Source of the DNA: Hepsetus odoe
Taxonomy: Eukaryota; Chordata; Actinopteri; Characiformes; Hepsetidae
DNA: 64,000 nt
Reading direction: 5' to 3'
Assembly: GCA_017165825.1 (NCBI GenBank)
Contig: CM029366.1
Span: 25,687,566-25,751,565, forward strand
Of this stretch, positions 1 through 14,879 are shown piece after piece. A program made the position numbers and the translations under genes. Every line of letters begins with the position of its first letter. Positions within the stretch are counted from its first letter, which is position 1. Below the pieces are notes generated by a model. The model was not told the origin of the DNA, made no database searches, and worked only from the letters and a program-made list of their open reading frames with translations.

Positions 1-37
1 AACTTATTTACTTACTTTCTACCATTGTGTTTTGCAG

Positions 38-142
38 ATTGTGTGTGGAAGTTACGCTGCAGCTGTTCTGAGATCAGTTTCTCTGTATTCCTGGTTAATG
101 GTTAAGAACACTGGAGCAGGTGGCCCTACGTTTGAGAACTAA
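38..142 (+). CDS. Possible last coding exon of an unidentified gene (partial)
   Basis: A polypyrimidine-rich stretch ends in a splice acceptor (TTTTGCAG, 30-37). The frame starting right after it stays open for 34 codons and ends at TAA 140-142. The peptide has a hydrophobic middle (AAAVLRSVSLYSWLMV) and ends GGPTFEN. I do not recognise the protein; it would be the 3' end of a plus-strand gene lying mainly outside the window. A 34-codon open frame is not rare by chance, so this rests mainly on acceptor and frame agreeing. The first clear AATAAA downstream is near 797. Confidence 0.28.
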   Translation: MVCGSYAAAVLRSVSLYSWLMVKNTGAGGPTFEN

Positions 143-1446
143 AGAACAAAACAAAGCCATAAAAATCATGTATTGTAAGAGCTTTACTAGGATATCTCCT
201 GTAAACAAATACAGGTAAACCAAAACCAAACTGATTTTTCAGAATTAATTAGAAATATCAGTTAAAAAAAAAAAAAAACTACCAAAAAAAAGGCATAATC
301 TAAAAAAAAAAAGCTGAACAGGAAATGAGATGCTGTAATGTTATTGTAGTTGTTATTGTTGTTGTTGACTTGCTTTGTTCAGGAAACAGAGCACACAGGA
401 CTGCACACAGGGCACTAATTGACCTTTGTTGGTGCAAACCATTCAAATAGGAGCTGAGTGAGTGTTCGGGAGCAGAGTGGAGGAACAGGTTCAGAACCAG
501 CCCTTCCTGCAGCACCGGTTGGCGAGACGCCGTGATTGAAAAACACACACACTTCCTATTAATTTCCAAGATGATCTGTTTCCTTGTTAAAAAGTCAAAA
601 ACAACATAAATATTCCATCTCATGATAGAAGGGGAAAAAAGACACATGCAAAACTCATGACATTTGTTACTCAAGACAGTATTTGCACACAGTGCTCAGT
701 TATACAAAGACTTTGAAAACATCATCTATTGCTACTGCAGGAGCTTACACTGCAAATTATGCAAGAACATTGTCAAAAATCTCTTTATTCCCTACAATAA
801 AAGTCTGTTTTTGACCCCTTAACACTAAATATCCAAATGACCTCTGTTCTAATTTGCTGTTCTAATTTGCTTCAGTCAAAAAGCAATATATTTTCAGCAT
901 GCGTAGATAACAGTTTAGAGTAGATAAGAGTCACTGCAAGTTTAATAGGTATGCATGCATCAAACAGACAAAACATTAAAATGATCTGCCTGCTATTGTG
1001 AGGTTCTCTCTCGTGCCTTTTAAAACAGCTTGGTCCAGTTCAGGAATGAACTCCACGATCTTCTGAAGGCGCACTGTGGTTCAGGCACTAGAGCACTGGC
1101 TAAGATTCCTTTAAGTCCTGTAAAACATAAGTCATCCATGAGCCTTGGATGCACTTGAACTTGTCAAGTGTTGTAATGATGTTGATAATTACGAACCACT
1201 GCATTTAAGGAACACCTGCTGTTCAGGAGATAATCTGACTCTCATCAAAATGAGTCACAGCCTTGAACTTGTCCATTTTTTTCCAACATATGAGCTTCAA
1301 GAGCTGATTGTTCTTCTGCCCTATATACTTTATATAGAGATATATGGACGTCTCCTTCATGTGCTGCTACTGGACATCTGCACTGCCAGTCACACTCAGC
1401 AGAGCGTGGGGGGATTATAGATGTGGACACTGCACAGTAGAGAGAA

Positions 1447-1477
<31 letters not shown>

Positions 1478-1970
1478 CAGAGAGAGAGAGAAAATAGAAC
1501 ACATTCCCAATAAGTTAATGTCTGACCAGGAAACTACTCAAAGCTCTGCATATCTCTGTCTCTCCCTTTCTCTCTTTTTCTTACTATCTTTCAAACTTAT
1601 CAAAAGTCTTTTGATAAAAAGGGGTCATAAGTTCATTCAAACAATAATTCAAAATCATTTAACACTACAAACATTAGAGAGCTGTAGGGTCACACCAAAG
1701 ATACGTGATAAGAGTATAATATCTGTTTGTTAAAGTTAGTGAGCACTAAAAAAAAACAAAAATGCAGTTTACTCTATTTACTCAGAGGAGGAGCTTCATC
1801 CATCCATCCATCCATCCATCCTTTTTTCTGAGCCGCAAATCCTCATCAGTGTCAGGGTGGAGTGGCAGAGCCAGTCCTGGGATGCATGGGGTGACATGGA
1901 ATATAAAGCTGAAAAATCCACTGAAGGAAAAGCCAAATTGAAATTTGTTAAATACAGAGTGACACGCTGC
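143..1970. other. Intergenic, no gene seen; simple repeats
   Basis: AT-rich sequence with A-tracts near 262-312, a (GA)n microsatellite at about 1437-1491 and a short (CATC)n run at 1797-1820. Open frames here are short and low-complexity. Positions 530-625 are one copy of a dispersed repeat seen again at 2205-2300. Confidence 0.6.
530..625. repeat. Dispersed ~95-bp repeat, copy 1
   Basis: Begins GTGATTGAAAAACACACACA and runs to ATCTCATGAT. It matches 2205-2300 in the same orientation with only a few substitutions. The second copy lies inside the Tc1-like relic, so this is probably a fragment of a mobile element. Confidence 0.7.
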
Positions 1971-2575
1971 AGCGTTTCTGGGGGAATGTCCTTTGGACTG
2001 ATGAGTCAAAACTGAAGCTTTATGGCAAGTTGCATCAGCTGTAGGTTGGCAAACAAAAACAAACAAAAAACCTTTCAACCTTTTATAAATAATAAAATAA
2101 TGAAAATGAAAAAAAAATAAAATAAAACCTACTGTGAAGCATTGAGTGGGCTCGGTAAGGTTTGGGGGCAAGGAACAATGAAGCATCAATCTGAGCAAAG
2201 CAGTGATTGAAAAACACACACACTTCCTACTAATTTCCAAGATGATCTGTTTCCATGTTAAAAAATCAAAAACAACATAAATATTTCATCTCATGATTAA
2301 AGGAAAAAAAGTGTCAAGCATCAAGACTATTAAGAAATCCTGGAGTAAAACATACTCTCCATTATCAGGAAGTTCAGCCTCAGTCGCCAGTCGCTTGTGC
2401 CATTACTTCTGCTTAAATGGCCCTGCAGGAGCCTTGATCTTAATCCAATTGAAAGTCTTGGCAAAGATCTGAAAAAGGCAGCATGGAGAAGCCACCCTTT
2501 GCTGTGGAATGATGCAGAAGTCTCACTGAAAGTTAAAAGCTGTTCGTTGGCAGCCTTTCATGCTTAAGGGTGTGC
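1970..2575 (+). mobile_element. Degenerate Tc1/mariner-like transposase relic
   Basis: Two separated blocks translate to Tc1-family transposase motifs. Around 1975-2042 one frame reads FWGNVLWTDESKLKLYG, the segment holding the second catalytic Asp in this family. Around 2435-2566 another reads DLNPIESLGKDLKKA, which resembles the Tc1 block just before the final catalytic Glu. A third piece near 2125-2165 reads KPTVKH then a stop. Frames change between blocks and stops interrupt them. The dispersed repeat at 2205-2300 sits between them. This is a dead copy; terminal inverted repeats were not identified. Confidence 0.7.
2205..2300. repeat. Dispersed ~95-bp repeat, copy 2
   Basis: Same orientation and near-identical sequence to 530-625. 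It interrupts the Tc1-like transposase relic, either as a later insertion or as an internal part of a related element. Confidence 0.7.
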
Positions 2576-4860
2576 ACCAAAAATGATTAGAATATCATAA
2601 TTTCTTTCCATGCTTTTCACATGTTCTTATTATTTAAATATTGAATGAAAAAGCAAAAAAAAAAAAAAAAAAAGCAAAAAAAAAGCAGTCTGATCTGTAA
2701 AAATGAAATATAATGTATGCATATAATTATGGCTCCCATGAACCTTTTTCAGATTCAACTTCCTTTAGAGTTGTGCATTCTTTTTCAAGGAAGGTGACGA
2801 ACAAATTTGTCCCCAAATGTTTATATATATTGTTTACAACATATACGTTACATGTTATCAGAACAATTGTATTAAATATTGATCGACCTGGACAGAACCA
2901 TGGAAAATCCTCTTTATTGTGGACACAGCTGAATGGTAATTCTCATGGTTTTATTTGAGAGTCATGTTACAGTCAATGGGAAAGAGAGAGATTCTGGTGA
3001 CTACGATACATCATAATAATCAGCAGTTATCTTAAACTAGGAGCATTGTTACAGATACAGCATATTTCCTCCCATGATTCTTACACTTTTTCTTACTTGG
3101 TGAGAAGTTTCCATTTCTTTTCCCCCTATTTTCATTTCCACAGACAACGTAAAAGCCATCAAAATGACTGATCTATTACACAAAAGAAAGGAAAAGAAGA
3201 CTCCTTCACAATGGTAAAGTAAGCAAAAGCACACCGTATGTAAAACCAAAAAAATGCAATAAAAACACAGAAAACCTAAAGCCCTCACAAACTCATCCCT
3301 GACAATGCAATAAGCACACGACACAAACTTTATAAACGCTATGAACAAATGCTTTCGCAACATTACTAAAACTCATGACCCAGTCATTCCCAAAGAACCC
3401 TGCCTACAACAAATCAACTCATAATGTATTAAACTGATAATTTAGATGAGTATTTATTTTCTCTAATACAGAATATAAGGCCACAAAACTTAACTGACTG
3501 GACACACAGGTTGTGAATTGTATAGTATGTGTGGACAGCACAGACACGATCTAACAGAGTTAGACTAAGTAGATGCTTTGTGTAAATGGTACTGTAAATC
3601 AAAGACACTGAATGTCTCTGAACTGCTGTGCTTTGAGTGTTATGATGTTTGTACTGTGTATCTTATACACAAAAAAACAACAAGGCTGTTAACACATCTG
3701 GAAAACGTTCAGCTCAAGCTCTTTAAATCAAGCATGGGCTTTAAGGTTGTTGAGCAGCTTAGTACACTGAGTAGGTAGTGTGTGTTTAAAGTAACAAAGT
3801 AGTTTAGTGCACCACTAGTTAAATGCACCATTTTCTTTCAGTGGAGTAGAGGATGTGTTAGCACAGCGTGAATATTTTGCACTAAAGTTTTTATTGGCTG
3901 TAACGTCAGAAGAAGTCCTCAGCAATAGTCCACCAGCAGTAGGATTCAATTTGACTGATCCTGACATTCATGACCTTTGTTTTGGTCTTAGATGGTTCTA
4001 CAGAAACACCCACAGTGTTAGTAGTATTAGGTAAATCACTATTTTGTTGACTTTTGTTGATGTAGTTAGTCTTATAGCACAAAAGTAGAAGTGTCCCCAG
4101 TCTGATTTCAGCTATCAGTTTCATCTCTGCACTGAATGATGGATCATTCAAAATTATAGACAGATCCAATTACATAACAAATCTAGCCTCAAACAGCACA
4201 CACTCGCATTTTATCGTCATCTTATTAGCTGTATATTCTTTCCTCTGGGCTAGTAGAGTAGTTCAATGATGATAGCCTATTTGTAAGTGCTTATCTCAAG
4301 TGGATCTCTTCATCAAAAATGGCTATTTTTGTAGTTTTGAAAGAAAAAATATCTAATTGTTTTTGGGTAAAATGCAGGTTTCAGTACTGGTATATCAGAA
4401 AACAAAAATTGATATTGTGACATCCAAACTGAACACAAAATCCCAGCAATAGTAGTCTACAGTCACATCTGCTCACAAATTAGTGTGCACCACTGATGAG
4501 TCATGACAAGACACCTCAGTTAATGCCTACAGTTTGAAGAGGATATCTTTAAGCTATACAGTGTTAGTGCTGTGTAAGAAGGATAAACACTGTGTGAAAA
4601 TGGATTACCAAACCTTGAAGCAAGAACAGGCCTGACTTGTATAAATATATCATTCTCTTATCACTTGAAAACAATATACAATAAATAAAATCAATAGCAG
4701 TATAATACAAGAGCAAATAAATAACAAAAAGAAATCACATTCGTTTAGGATGATATGTTACTCCAAACCCTCACACTCTGTACTAAAACAGAATACTGAA
4801 GGGTAACACAGGACAATATAAAGAAACACAATATACTGCAGTTTGTCTCAGAACAGGTGT
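2576..4860. other. Intergenic; possible distal arf3 3' UTR at its right end
   Basis: AT-rich unique sequence with a poly-A run near 2656-2675. No exon with convincing splice signals and conserved protein was found. On the minus strand an AATAAA lies near 3890 (plus TTTATT), about 2.7 kb past the arf3 stop. Human ARF3 has a long 3' UTR of similar size, so arf3 transcripts may reach here, but the sequence does not prove it. Confidence 0.35.
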
Positions 4861-4861
4861 G

Positions 4862-5096
4862 AACAGTTGTATGCAAAAATTTGAATACCCCCCTCCATAT
4901 TAGCTTTTTTTAAAGTCACTTTAACAAAAAAATAATAAAATGTGCTCTCGCTTTTGCAGAGGCAAAATGTTTTTTGTTTGCTAAATTCAGCACATAGACA
5001 GGAACTTAAGGATATTTTTTTTAACTTATAAAACTAATAAAATATGTCATATGGTGTACATATGGCGGGGTACCCAAGCTTCTGACTGTATGTATG
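4862..5096. mobile_element. MITE-like element with imperfect inverted ends
   Basis: The left end (TTGTATGCAAAAATTTGAAT followed by a C-run) and the reverse complement of the right end (near 5070-5096, GGGTACCC then AAGCTTCTGACTG) form imperfect terminal inverted repeats around about 180 bp of non-coding AT-rich DNA. This is typical of small non-autonomous DNA transposons in fish. A similar architecture is seen at 36632-36870. Confidence 0.45.
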
Positions 5097-5282
5097 TGTC
5101 CTTTTTCCTACATTATGCAACTCCTCACAGCAAAAAAGCATAAGACAGATGAATTTTCTTATTTTGTCTGTAACTAGAAACATTTAACATGTTACACCAT
5201 GTAACACCATATATTGACCATGCCAGTTACAAACTAACAAATAAACTGCAGGGACCACAAAAGGCATTCCGCATCTAGCTAC

Positions 5283-5359
5283 CTACCAACCTATCTACCT
5301 ACCTATCTACCAACCTATCTATCTATCTATCTATGTATCTATCTATATATCTATCTATG

Positions 5360-5406
<47 letters not shown>

Positions 5407-5476
5407 GTATCTATTTATCTATCTATGTACCTATCTATCTATGTATCTAACTATCTATCTATCTATCTATCTATCT
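5283..5476. repeat. (CTAT)n microsatellite
   Basis: About 190 bp of ATCT/CTAT tetranucleotide repeat with interruptions (CTAC, CTATGT, CTATTT). Apparent open frames (YLSIYLSI...) are translation of the repeat and not a gene. Confidence 0.95.
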
Positions 5477-6615
5477 TATGGGCCAAGAGCACAGCATGCA
5501 AGCCATGCACACAAAAGCCTAACAATAACGAACAACAATGCAATTTTACATCCTGTTATTTTCCCCCCCAGATTGTCAACTCCCAGCATAGAGAATCAAA
5601 CAAAGCTATAATGTGCCACTTTGTGATGTGCTACAGACAGACCAGCCAGCACCACTGTTAATACTGCACGCTCTAAGGGCTTTATGCTAACATGCACTAC
5701 TATTGTTTGCCAAGACCTTCCATTTTTTTGGTCAATCTATACATTCAGCTCAACTAACCTTACATCTAACTGATTCAGCCAGCCATTCATGACGTCACCT
5801 TTCTAACACCATACAGCCACAAAGCAGCATGCGACACCGACCAGCTCTATAGTCCTAGAACACATGCATGCAGTCTACTATCTACCGTGCCACAACACTG
5901 GAACTGCCACAGCAAAGGAGCAAAGTCATGCAGAAGAGCACAGCGGGGCACACATTTATGGAGCAAGCTCGGCTCTCACTAACACAGTTACTGACAGGGA
6001 AAAGAGACAGCTGCTTACTGCTGGAGTGTGTGTCTGTGTGTGTGTGTGTGTGTGTTGCTAAGTGCCTTTGCATGCTGAGACAAACTGCAAAATAAATATT
6101 CCTGATAGAAGTACTTGCTACTATATCACAACTGAATCACAAGACTGACTGCTTCAGCTCACTTTGTACTAGCAAATGAAAGTATTTTTGCGATAGGTGT
6201 TTTAAAACATGTCAAGTCATCATGAAAAATAAAAGAAACTGAGGAAGGGAAAATAAGCGCATGTACGAAAACACTGGGAGTGATCTACTGATACTTCACT
6301 GATAATGAAAAGTGGCCTTTTGCCCATCTTACACTGATAGATGAGAGGTGAACAAAAGAACGGAGACACAAATATTTGACGTTTGTAAACGTGCATGAGT
6401 GTGTGTGTGTGTGTGTGTGCGTGTGCGCATGTGTCCATGTGATATGTTTAGATGTGTGAACATGTGTGATAAGTCCATTTACACAGACCATCTGAAGGGT
6501 CTAGTAACCACACATTTGCAAAACAAAAACAAACAAAACAAAACCAAATAATAATGTAACCCCAAATGACCCCACCCCTTTCCCTAACTAAGCCCTCACA
6601 CCCAACTGGAACCCC
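5477..6615. other. Probable arf3 3' UTR or flank
   Basis: Directly downstream of the arf3 stop on the minus strand. It contains (GT)n tracts at 6025-6055 and 6399-6426 and no conserved coding sequence. I infer that it is at least partly arf3 3' UTR; the true poly(A) site was not located. Confidence 0.4.
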
Positions 6616-9247
<2,632 letters not shown>

Positions 9248-9279
9248 GATTCAGTCGCAAGCTTCTTCAGACCAGAAAT

Positions 9280-10440
9280 CTGAAATGTATGTGTAGGTGT
9301 GCTTTGAAGTTCCAATCCACACAAGTGAAATGAGGATGAACTGAAGGCTGCGTCCAATTAGTTTCAATGGATGAAAGAGGAATCAAAAATGGCTGAAAAG
9401 AGAAAAACAACAAATACTTTAACCAGAATATTAACACCAATGAAACACATACAAACATGTATGAATACACCCACACATGCACACATACAAATATTTAATG
9501 AACAACCCCCAAATACAAACACACACACACACACACACAAAGCTGTGGTTTGGCCATTTCTTCAGGCTGTATCCAATCTGTTCCTCCCTCTTTCCCTCAC
9601 GTCTGTTCACATAAATGTGTCTAAAGACACAAACCCAAACTAGTGCTCCCATGCAGTTCTCTAAGGCCTTGCAAATTACTGTCACCCTATCAGCTGTTCC
9701 AATTACAATCAACCTATCTAACATTGTTATATTAAAGCCAGACTTTTCACTTTAAATATATGTCCCATTTAACTTGAAGCCATTATAATCAATTTATACT
9801 GTTGCTCATAATTGCCACATGATTACTGGGCCTATTATTGGAAACAACCTACAATAAAAAAATAAAGTCATATTAATATACAAATACAGCAGTCTAAACC
9901 ATCCACTAAAAAGTTTTTTTTGCTTTTTTACTTTATAAAATTAACTTTGCTGCATTTAAACCTGAGAAAATGTAATATAACTGAACAGTACATTAAAGGC
10001 AATTTTTCAAAAACTGCACAATTTTTTTTTTCAAAAAGGGTGAATAATTAATTTGCTGTAATGCAAACAAAGTCATTCAAAGTGGTTTGGATTTTACATT
10101 ATAGACAAACGTCACGACGGATTTTGCTTTACAGTGGAGGTGATAGAAAACAGGGTTAATGATGTGTTCACCCATTATTTCTTTGCCACCCAATCAGCAG
10201 GCAGCATGGATGGTACCTTGCTTAAGGGTACCACAGGGCAACCTACTGGTCTGGGGTCAGGTACCTAACCACTAGACCACCATAATAACTTGAGATTTCT
10301 TCAATATACTTTCTTATAACGTCACATTTCTTTAAATAATTCAACTATTAAATAAATGGATAATAATTATTTTTTGGAATAACTGCATTGGAAACTGGGT
10401 AATCAACTATATGTTTAGATATAAATGGTTATAATGAAAT
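9280..10440. other. arf3 first intron, non-coding
   Basis: AT-rich sequence between the presumed noncoding first exon and the coding start exon of arf3. It holds a (CA)n run at 9518-9539 and a SINE fragment at 10185-10285 (minus; CTTGCTTAAGGGTACC and CTAACCACTAGACCACC). No other feature seen. Confidence 0.5.
10185..10285 (-). mobile_element. SINE family B fragment
   Basis: Contains TACCTTGCTTAAGGGTACC, GGGCAACCTACTGGTC and TAACCACTAGACCACC, all diagnostic of the family whose fuller copies lie at 17745 and 52638. Only the tRNA-like half remains. Confidence 0.8.
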
Positions 10441-10459
10441 GATAATAATGGTCATTATT

Positions 10460-11400
10460 TCCCGTGTGTGACTGCCGTCCCTCCGTGGGATGCTGTGCTC
10501 ATGGAGGGGCACATGGCCGCGCGGCTGCCCTGTCCGTGGTGCTGATGGTGCGCCCGTGCGCTGGCCCTCTCTTACCCTCTGTTCAGCATAAACTCTACAA
10601 TCTGACCACGAAAAGAGGATTTCTGTTCTCGGGAAGAGGGTATTTGTCTGAGCGGTGCCTGGATGGCCGGCCGGGACCGGTCTGAACTGAGCCTGAACGT
10701 GTCTCACGCACGAAGGCCGATTCTCAGCATCCGAAAGGCACGAAGGGAAATAAAGCGCTTTAAAGCGAAACCCCACGAGCACGTCCCGACCCGCGTGACG
10801 GACACCCGGACAGCCGTGTTTCTCTTTGGGCTAAATCCCCGGAGCGGGCCGGATAAAGCAGCAGGCCGGCTGAGCTGATCCCGGGCTGATCTTCAGCTCT
10901 TCCCGTCACAGCCGGGGCTGTTTACACGACATGTCAGCGACGCTAAACGACGGCCCGATCCCGCGCAGAAAGGAGGAGAGGAAAGGATGAAGAGCCACCG
11001 TGGGGCAGGAGAGGAGGTGTGTACAGGTGACCGACACCCTCCCTTCAGCCACACGGCGACATTGAGGAGCTGGCGAAGCAAAACGCCTCTCACACGGCCT
11101 GCGCTCCAAAAACGTAAACCAAACCGGCTCCCGTTAACAGCTTCCCCGTCTATTACACGTCTTCTCTACATTCATCACGCTTCGGAGTCTTTTGATGGTG
11201 TTTTTTTTTCGAATTTCCCCACCCCAGCCTTACCTCCGAGGATGACACCGGCCGTTTTTCCCGTTCGGTGAGGTAGGAGGAAATCTCGCCACAGGCCCGC
11301 TAAGAATGCGCAGTTTCTCGCGAGATTAAACCCACTCGGCCACCTCAGCAGCCTCCGTCCAGCCGCCGCTCTGCAGGTCCGCGCAGGGCTGGTGCTGTTT
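10460..11400 (-). promoter_or_regulatory. arf3: CpG island, probable arf3 promoter and noncoding exon 1
   Basis: About 0.9 kb far richer in CpG than its surroundings. At 11316-11325 it holds the palindrome TCTCGCGAGA, a known element of housekeeping CpG-island promoters, with a TGCGCA (NRF1-like half site) just left of it. On minus, GTCATCCTCGGAG|GTAAGG near 11230-11242 makes a strong donor for a noncoding first exon. Open frames inside the island are CpG-rich chance frames. The island could also start a divergent plus-strand noncoding transcript. Confidence 0.65.
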
Positions 11401-11647
11401 CAGCGCTTAAAGGCGTTTCTCTCTAAGGCCTGTTTGTTTAAGAACACCATTATTTAGCCGTGATAAAATAAACTAGTTATTCTTTGTTTCCCACCAGAGC
11501 AGATTCCTGTTTTTTCCAAGCTCTTGACTAAACTCATCTTATAGGAAAGCCAGGCCTTTGGCTGAAGAGTTCAGTAAGGTGCTAAATAAAATGTACTTAA
11601 ATATATCAAAGAGCAAAGCTGTTGTGTAAAGTAGATTCTTGGATACA

Positions 11648-11815
11648 TGACTTGGGATTTGACATGGGTTCAGTCCCAGACCAGCAAGTTACCCTCGAGA
11701 AAGGTACTGACCCCATCACTGTTCCCTTGTCACAGGCACTGCAGCCCACTGCCCCTGGTGTGTGTGTTCGCTATTGGTGTGTTTGGATTGGATAAATGCA
11801 ACAGTCAAATTACTC
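11648..11815 (+). mobile_element. SINE family B copy, degraded
   Basis: B-box-like GGGTTCAGTCCCAGACCAGC followed by the family body (GTTACCCTCGAGAAAGGTACT, CACTGCAGCCCACTGCCCC) and a GGATAAATGCA tail. The head is eroded. Confidence 0.7.
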
Positions 11816-12483
11816 TTCACTGTTTATAGCTTTCTTATGTGCCAGCGCAAGTAATTTCCATGCAAAAAAAAAAAAATTCAGGTTTCCTCATATAGTCCAA
11901 ACACATGCATGAAGACATGCCCTAGATGTGTGTGTGTGTGTGTGTGATTGATTGTGTTTCAGGCGACCTGTTCAGGATCACGCGCTCTGTGTGTGCTGGG
12001 ACCACCAGCAACTGACCCTACTCAAGATAAGCGGTTAAGAAAATGAGAAAGTGAGTGATTATGTTTATCTAATGAAAGTTATAGATACAATACAAGCTCA
12101 CATATTTGAGTAATTTCCTACTAGAGCATCTAGTCATACATCTATTACGTGGCAACAATTAGAGACAAATGATTTACTCCAGCAACATGACTGTTTTCTT
12201 TTTCTCAGAACTCTGAAAAACCCTGGATTTGAATGATTGATTCCAAATACCAAGTTAGTCTTGCACAGTTTGGTAGTTTTGCCCCTCATAGAGTTAGTAA
12301 ACCTGTCAATCAACAGGTGGGATAAATCAAGTATGTGTGAGCAGAGAATCAGCAGACTGGGTGCCAGACCTCCAGGATCATCAATGGAGAGTGCACTACA
12401 GTTTATTAATTTGCTGAGCATTTACAAAATTGTTATGCTAAATGAGCTTCTAAAAGATTATGTGAGAAAAACATTTGTTATAT

Positions 12484-12890
12484 ACAGTACTGTGCAAACG
12501 TTTTAGGCAGGTGTGAAAAAATGCAGTAAACAAAGAATGCTTTCAGAAATATAAATAATGATTGTTTATTTGTATCAATTTACAAAATGCAAAGTGAGCG
12601 AACAAAAGAAAAATCTAAATCAATCAATATTTGATGTTACTACCTTTTGCCTTCAAACCAGCATCAGTTCTTCTAGGTACACTTGCACAAAGTCAGGGAT
12701 TTTGTAGGATTATAGTCGGTGTCTGATCAACCAGTTTTACCAAACAGGTGCTGATGATCATCAATGTCACACGGAGGCTGAAACACAGTCATGTTTGGAA
12801 CAACCGACCAGCCGAGTTCCTTCAGAAACTGTGTGCTAGTGTACCTAGAAGAATTGATGCTGCTTTGAATTGCCAGTTTATTGCTGCATT
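12484..12890. mobile_element. Tc1-derived non-autonomous element, truncated
   Basis: Starts with the terminal sequence ACAGTACTGTGCAAACGTTT and TTAGGCAGGTGTGAAAAAAT after a TA. The same end occurs at 13976, 16612 and both ends of 51770-52325. The inside contains an inverted pair: TTCTTCTAGGTACACTTGCA (near 12668) and its complement (near 12838). No transposase frame and no matching right terminus after 12890, so this is a rearranged, right-truncated copy. Confidence 0.7.
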
Positions 12891-13975
12891 ATTGTTGTGA
12901 TCAAACAAAGTAGCTATAGTAACAACGATATGAGAATGATGTAAATGGTAACTGAGGCATAACATATGGGTCTGTTGGCCCTGAAACTCTCTCAGCTGGT
13001 AAACTTATGCATAAAGTGTATTAATCTTATTTTCCAATAATAATTAGCAACTTCGTATAATCACATCAGCCACCGCCCATCTAAGGAGAATGACTTTTAC
13101 TACATTCAGTTTTTTAACATCTAGGCATTGTAGCTTTCGTACAATCCAGTAACACTTACATTTCTTATTAAGTACCACAAAAGGCTTCTAAACACAAGTG
13201 CTTAGTGGAGGTCAGACAGTGCTCTGAACCAAGCTTATCAGCAAGAGACAGTGAATGGACCAAATTTTTAATTTTAACCTTATATTATGAAATAATTTCC
13301 CCATCCCAAAATTAAGTAATGTAAAAAAAGTGTTTATTCAACATGAACACACCACAACACAGCACAACACCACAAAATGCCTCCTGTGGGGGGCAAAAAA
13401 AAACCTATGGTTTCATTTGTTCAAAGGTGTTTAGACAGCATCTCAACTTTTAATGAATGTTTCTTTAATTACAATATTGAGAAAAAATCTATTCCCCTTT
13501 TGCTGCAATAGTAGCAAAAGTAATAGTAATAGTAGTAACAGTGCTGTGAGCATTGACAAGACCTTGCGACACCTATGACGTAGGGTGTGTCTGCAGTAGT
13601 ACCTGCATCATGAGTCAGTGTCTGTGGAGGCAGTGTTTTTTTATGAAAGTACACTAACTATAAAGGAATCTTGATTGTGATAGACATCCAAGGTAGAAAA
13701 CTGTCACAACAATGTCAACATCACTATTGTCTTTAATTACTGCCGCAAGGTAATACTTTCCATGGTATCGTTAGTTTCGTTTTTCACTTAGAGAAAAAAA
13801 AAAGGCATTAAAATGTCATCTGGTAGGTAACTATTATTTCTGGGACACCCTAGAAAATAAAGCCCAGGCTGTTTACTCCGAGTTGTTAATTTGAAACAAA
13901 GCCTTTCTAAACTGGAACATAACCCAATGTCATATCCTGTCTGAGAATTGCAGATTGGGGATATATATATATATA

Positions 13976-14375
13976 TACAGTGCAAAAGTTTTAGGCAGGT
14001 GTGAAAAAATGCTGTAAAAAAAGAACGCTTTCAGAAATGGAAGTGTTAATCATTTATTTTCATCAATCAACAAAATGCAGTGAACAAACAAAAGAGAAAT
14101 CTAAATCTAATCAATATTTGGTGTGACCACCCTTTGCATTCAAAGCAGCATCAGTTCTTTTAGGTACACTTGCACACAGTTTTTGAAGGAACTCGGCTGG
14201 TCGGTTGTTCCAAACATGACTGTGTTTCAACCTCCGTGTGACATTGATGATCATCAACACCTGTTAGGTAAAACTGATGCAGTAGGAAAAAAAAATTATA
14301 TATATATATATACATACAGTACTATATAGTACATGGACTATAATCCTACAGAATCCCTGACTTTGTGCAAGTGTA
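13976..14375. mobile_element. Tc1-derived non-autonomous element
   Basis: Begins GTGCAAAAGTTTTAGGCAGG after an (AT)n run and continues with the same body as 51770-51980. The interior at 14150-14280 (TTTTTGAAGGAACTCGGCTG and CCAAACATGACTGTG) is the reverse complement of 12740-12860, so the two neighbouring copies carry this piece in opposite orientation. It ends near TAATCCTACAGAATCCCTGA; no intact right inverted terminus. Confidence 0.65.
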
Positions 14376-14467
14376 CAAGGGTCGGTATGTTGAAGTTTTT
14401 AGATGGGTGTCAAACTGATTTTTAAGTTAAACATGAGAAAAAAACATTAAGGGAAGAGATGGTTTCA

Positions 14468-14645
14468 TGGTTATGTACATGATTGGAAGGTTGTGGGCCC
14501 CAGAGCCCCAGACCAGAAGGGTTTTCCTCAGGTACCCTTGAGCAAGGCACGTCCCCATTATTGAGTCCTGGGCACAAGCACTGCAGACCTCTGTTCCCGG
14601 GGTGTGTGTTTGCTACCGGTGTGTTTGAATGGGTTAAGTGCAAAT
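14468..14645 (+). mobile_element. SINE family B copy, degraded
   Basis: Carries AGGTACCCTTGAGCAAGGCA, CACTGCAGACC, GGGGTGTGTGTTTGCTAC and a GGGTTAAGTGCAAATG tail, as in other copies of this family. A (GT)n run follows. Confidence 0.7.
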
Positions 14646-14659
14646 GAAAAGCTTAGAGT

Positions 14660-14698
<39 letters not shown>

Positions 14699-14879
14699 AT
14701 GCATGCCAGTACAGGGAATTTCAATTTCTTTTTTTTTCTATACGGGGCAGCAAAACAGAACACAAGAATGATGGTCTTATAAAGATAAAAGAGGGAAAAT
14801 GGTCATCAAAAAGTAAACTGTTGTCTAACTTGAACCACGCGAACGTCAGGGCTCAGGTGGGACAGGTATGATTTGCTCA

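Noticed and set aside
10429..11271. Several 60-117-residue frames near 11 kb
   Set aside because: CpG-island sequence has few stop codons, so long chance frames occur on both strands; none resembles a known protein.
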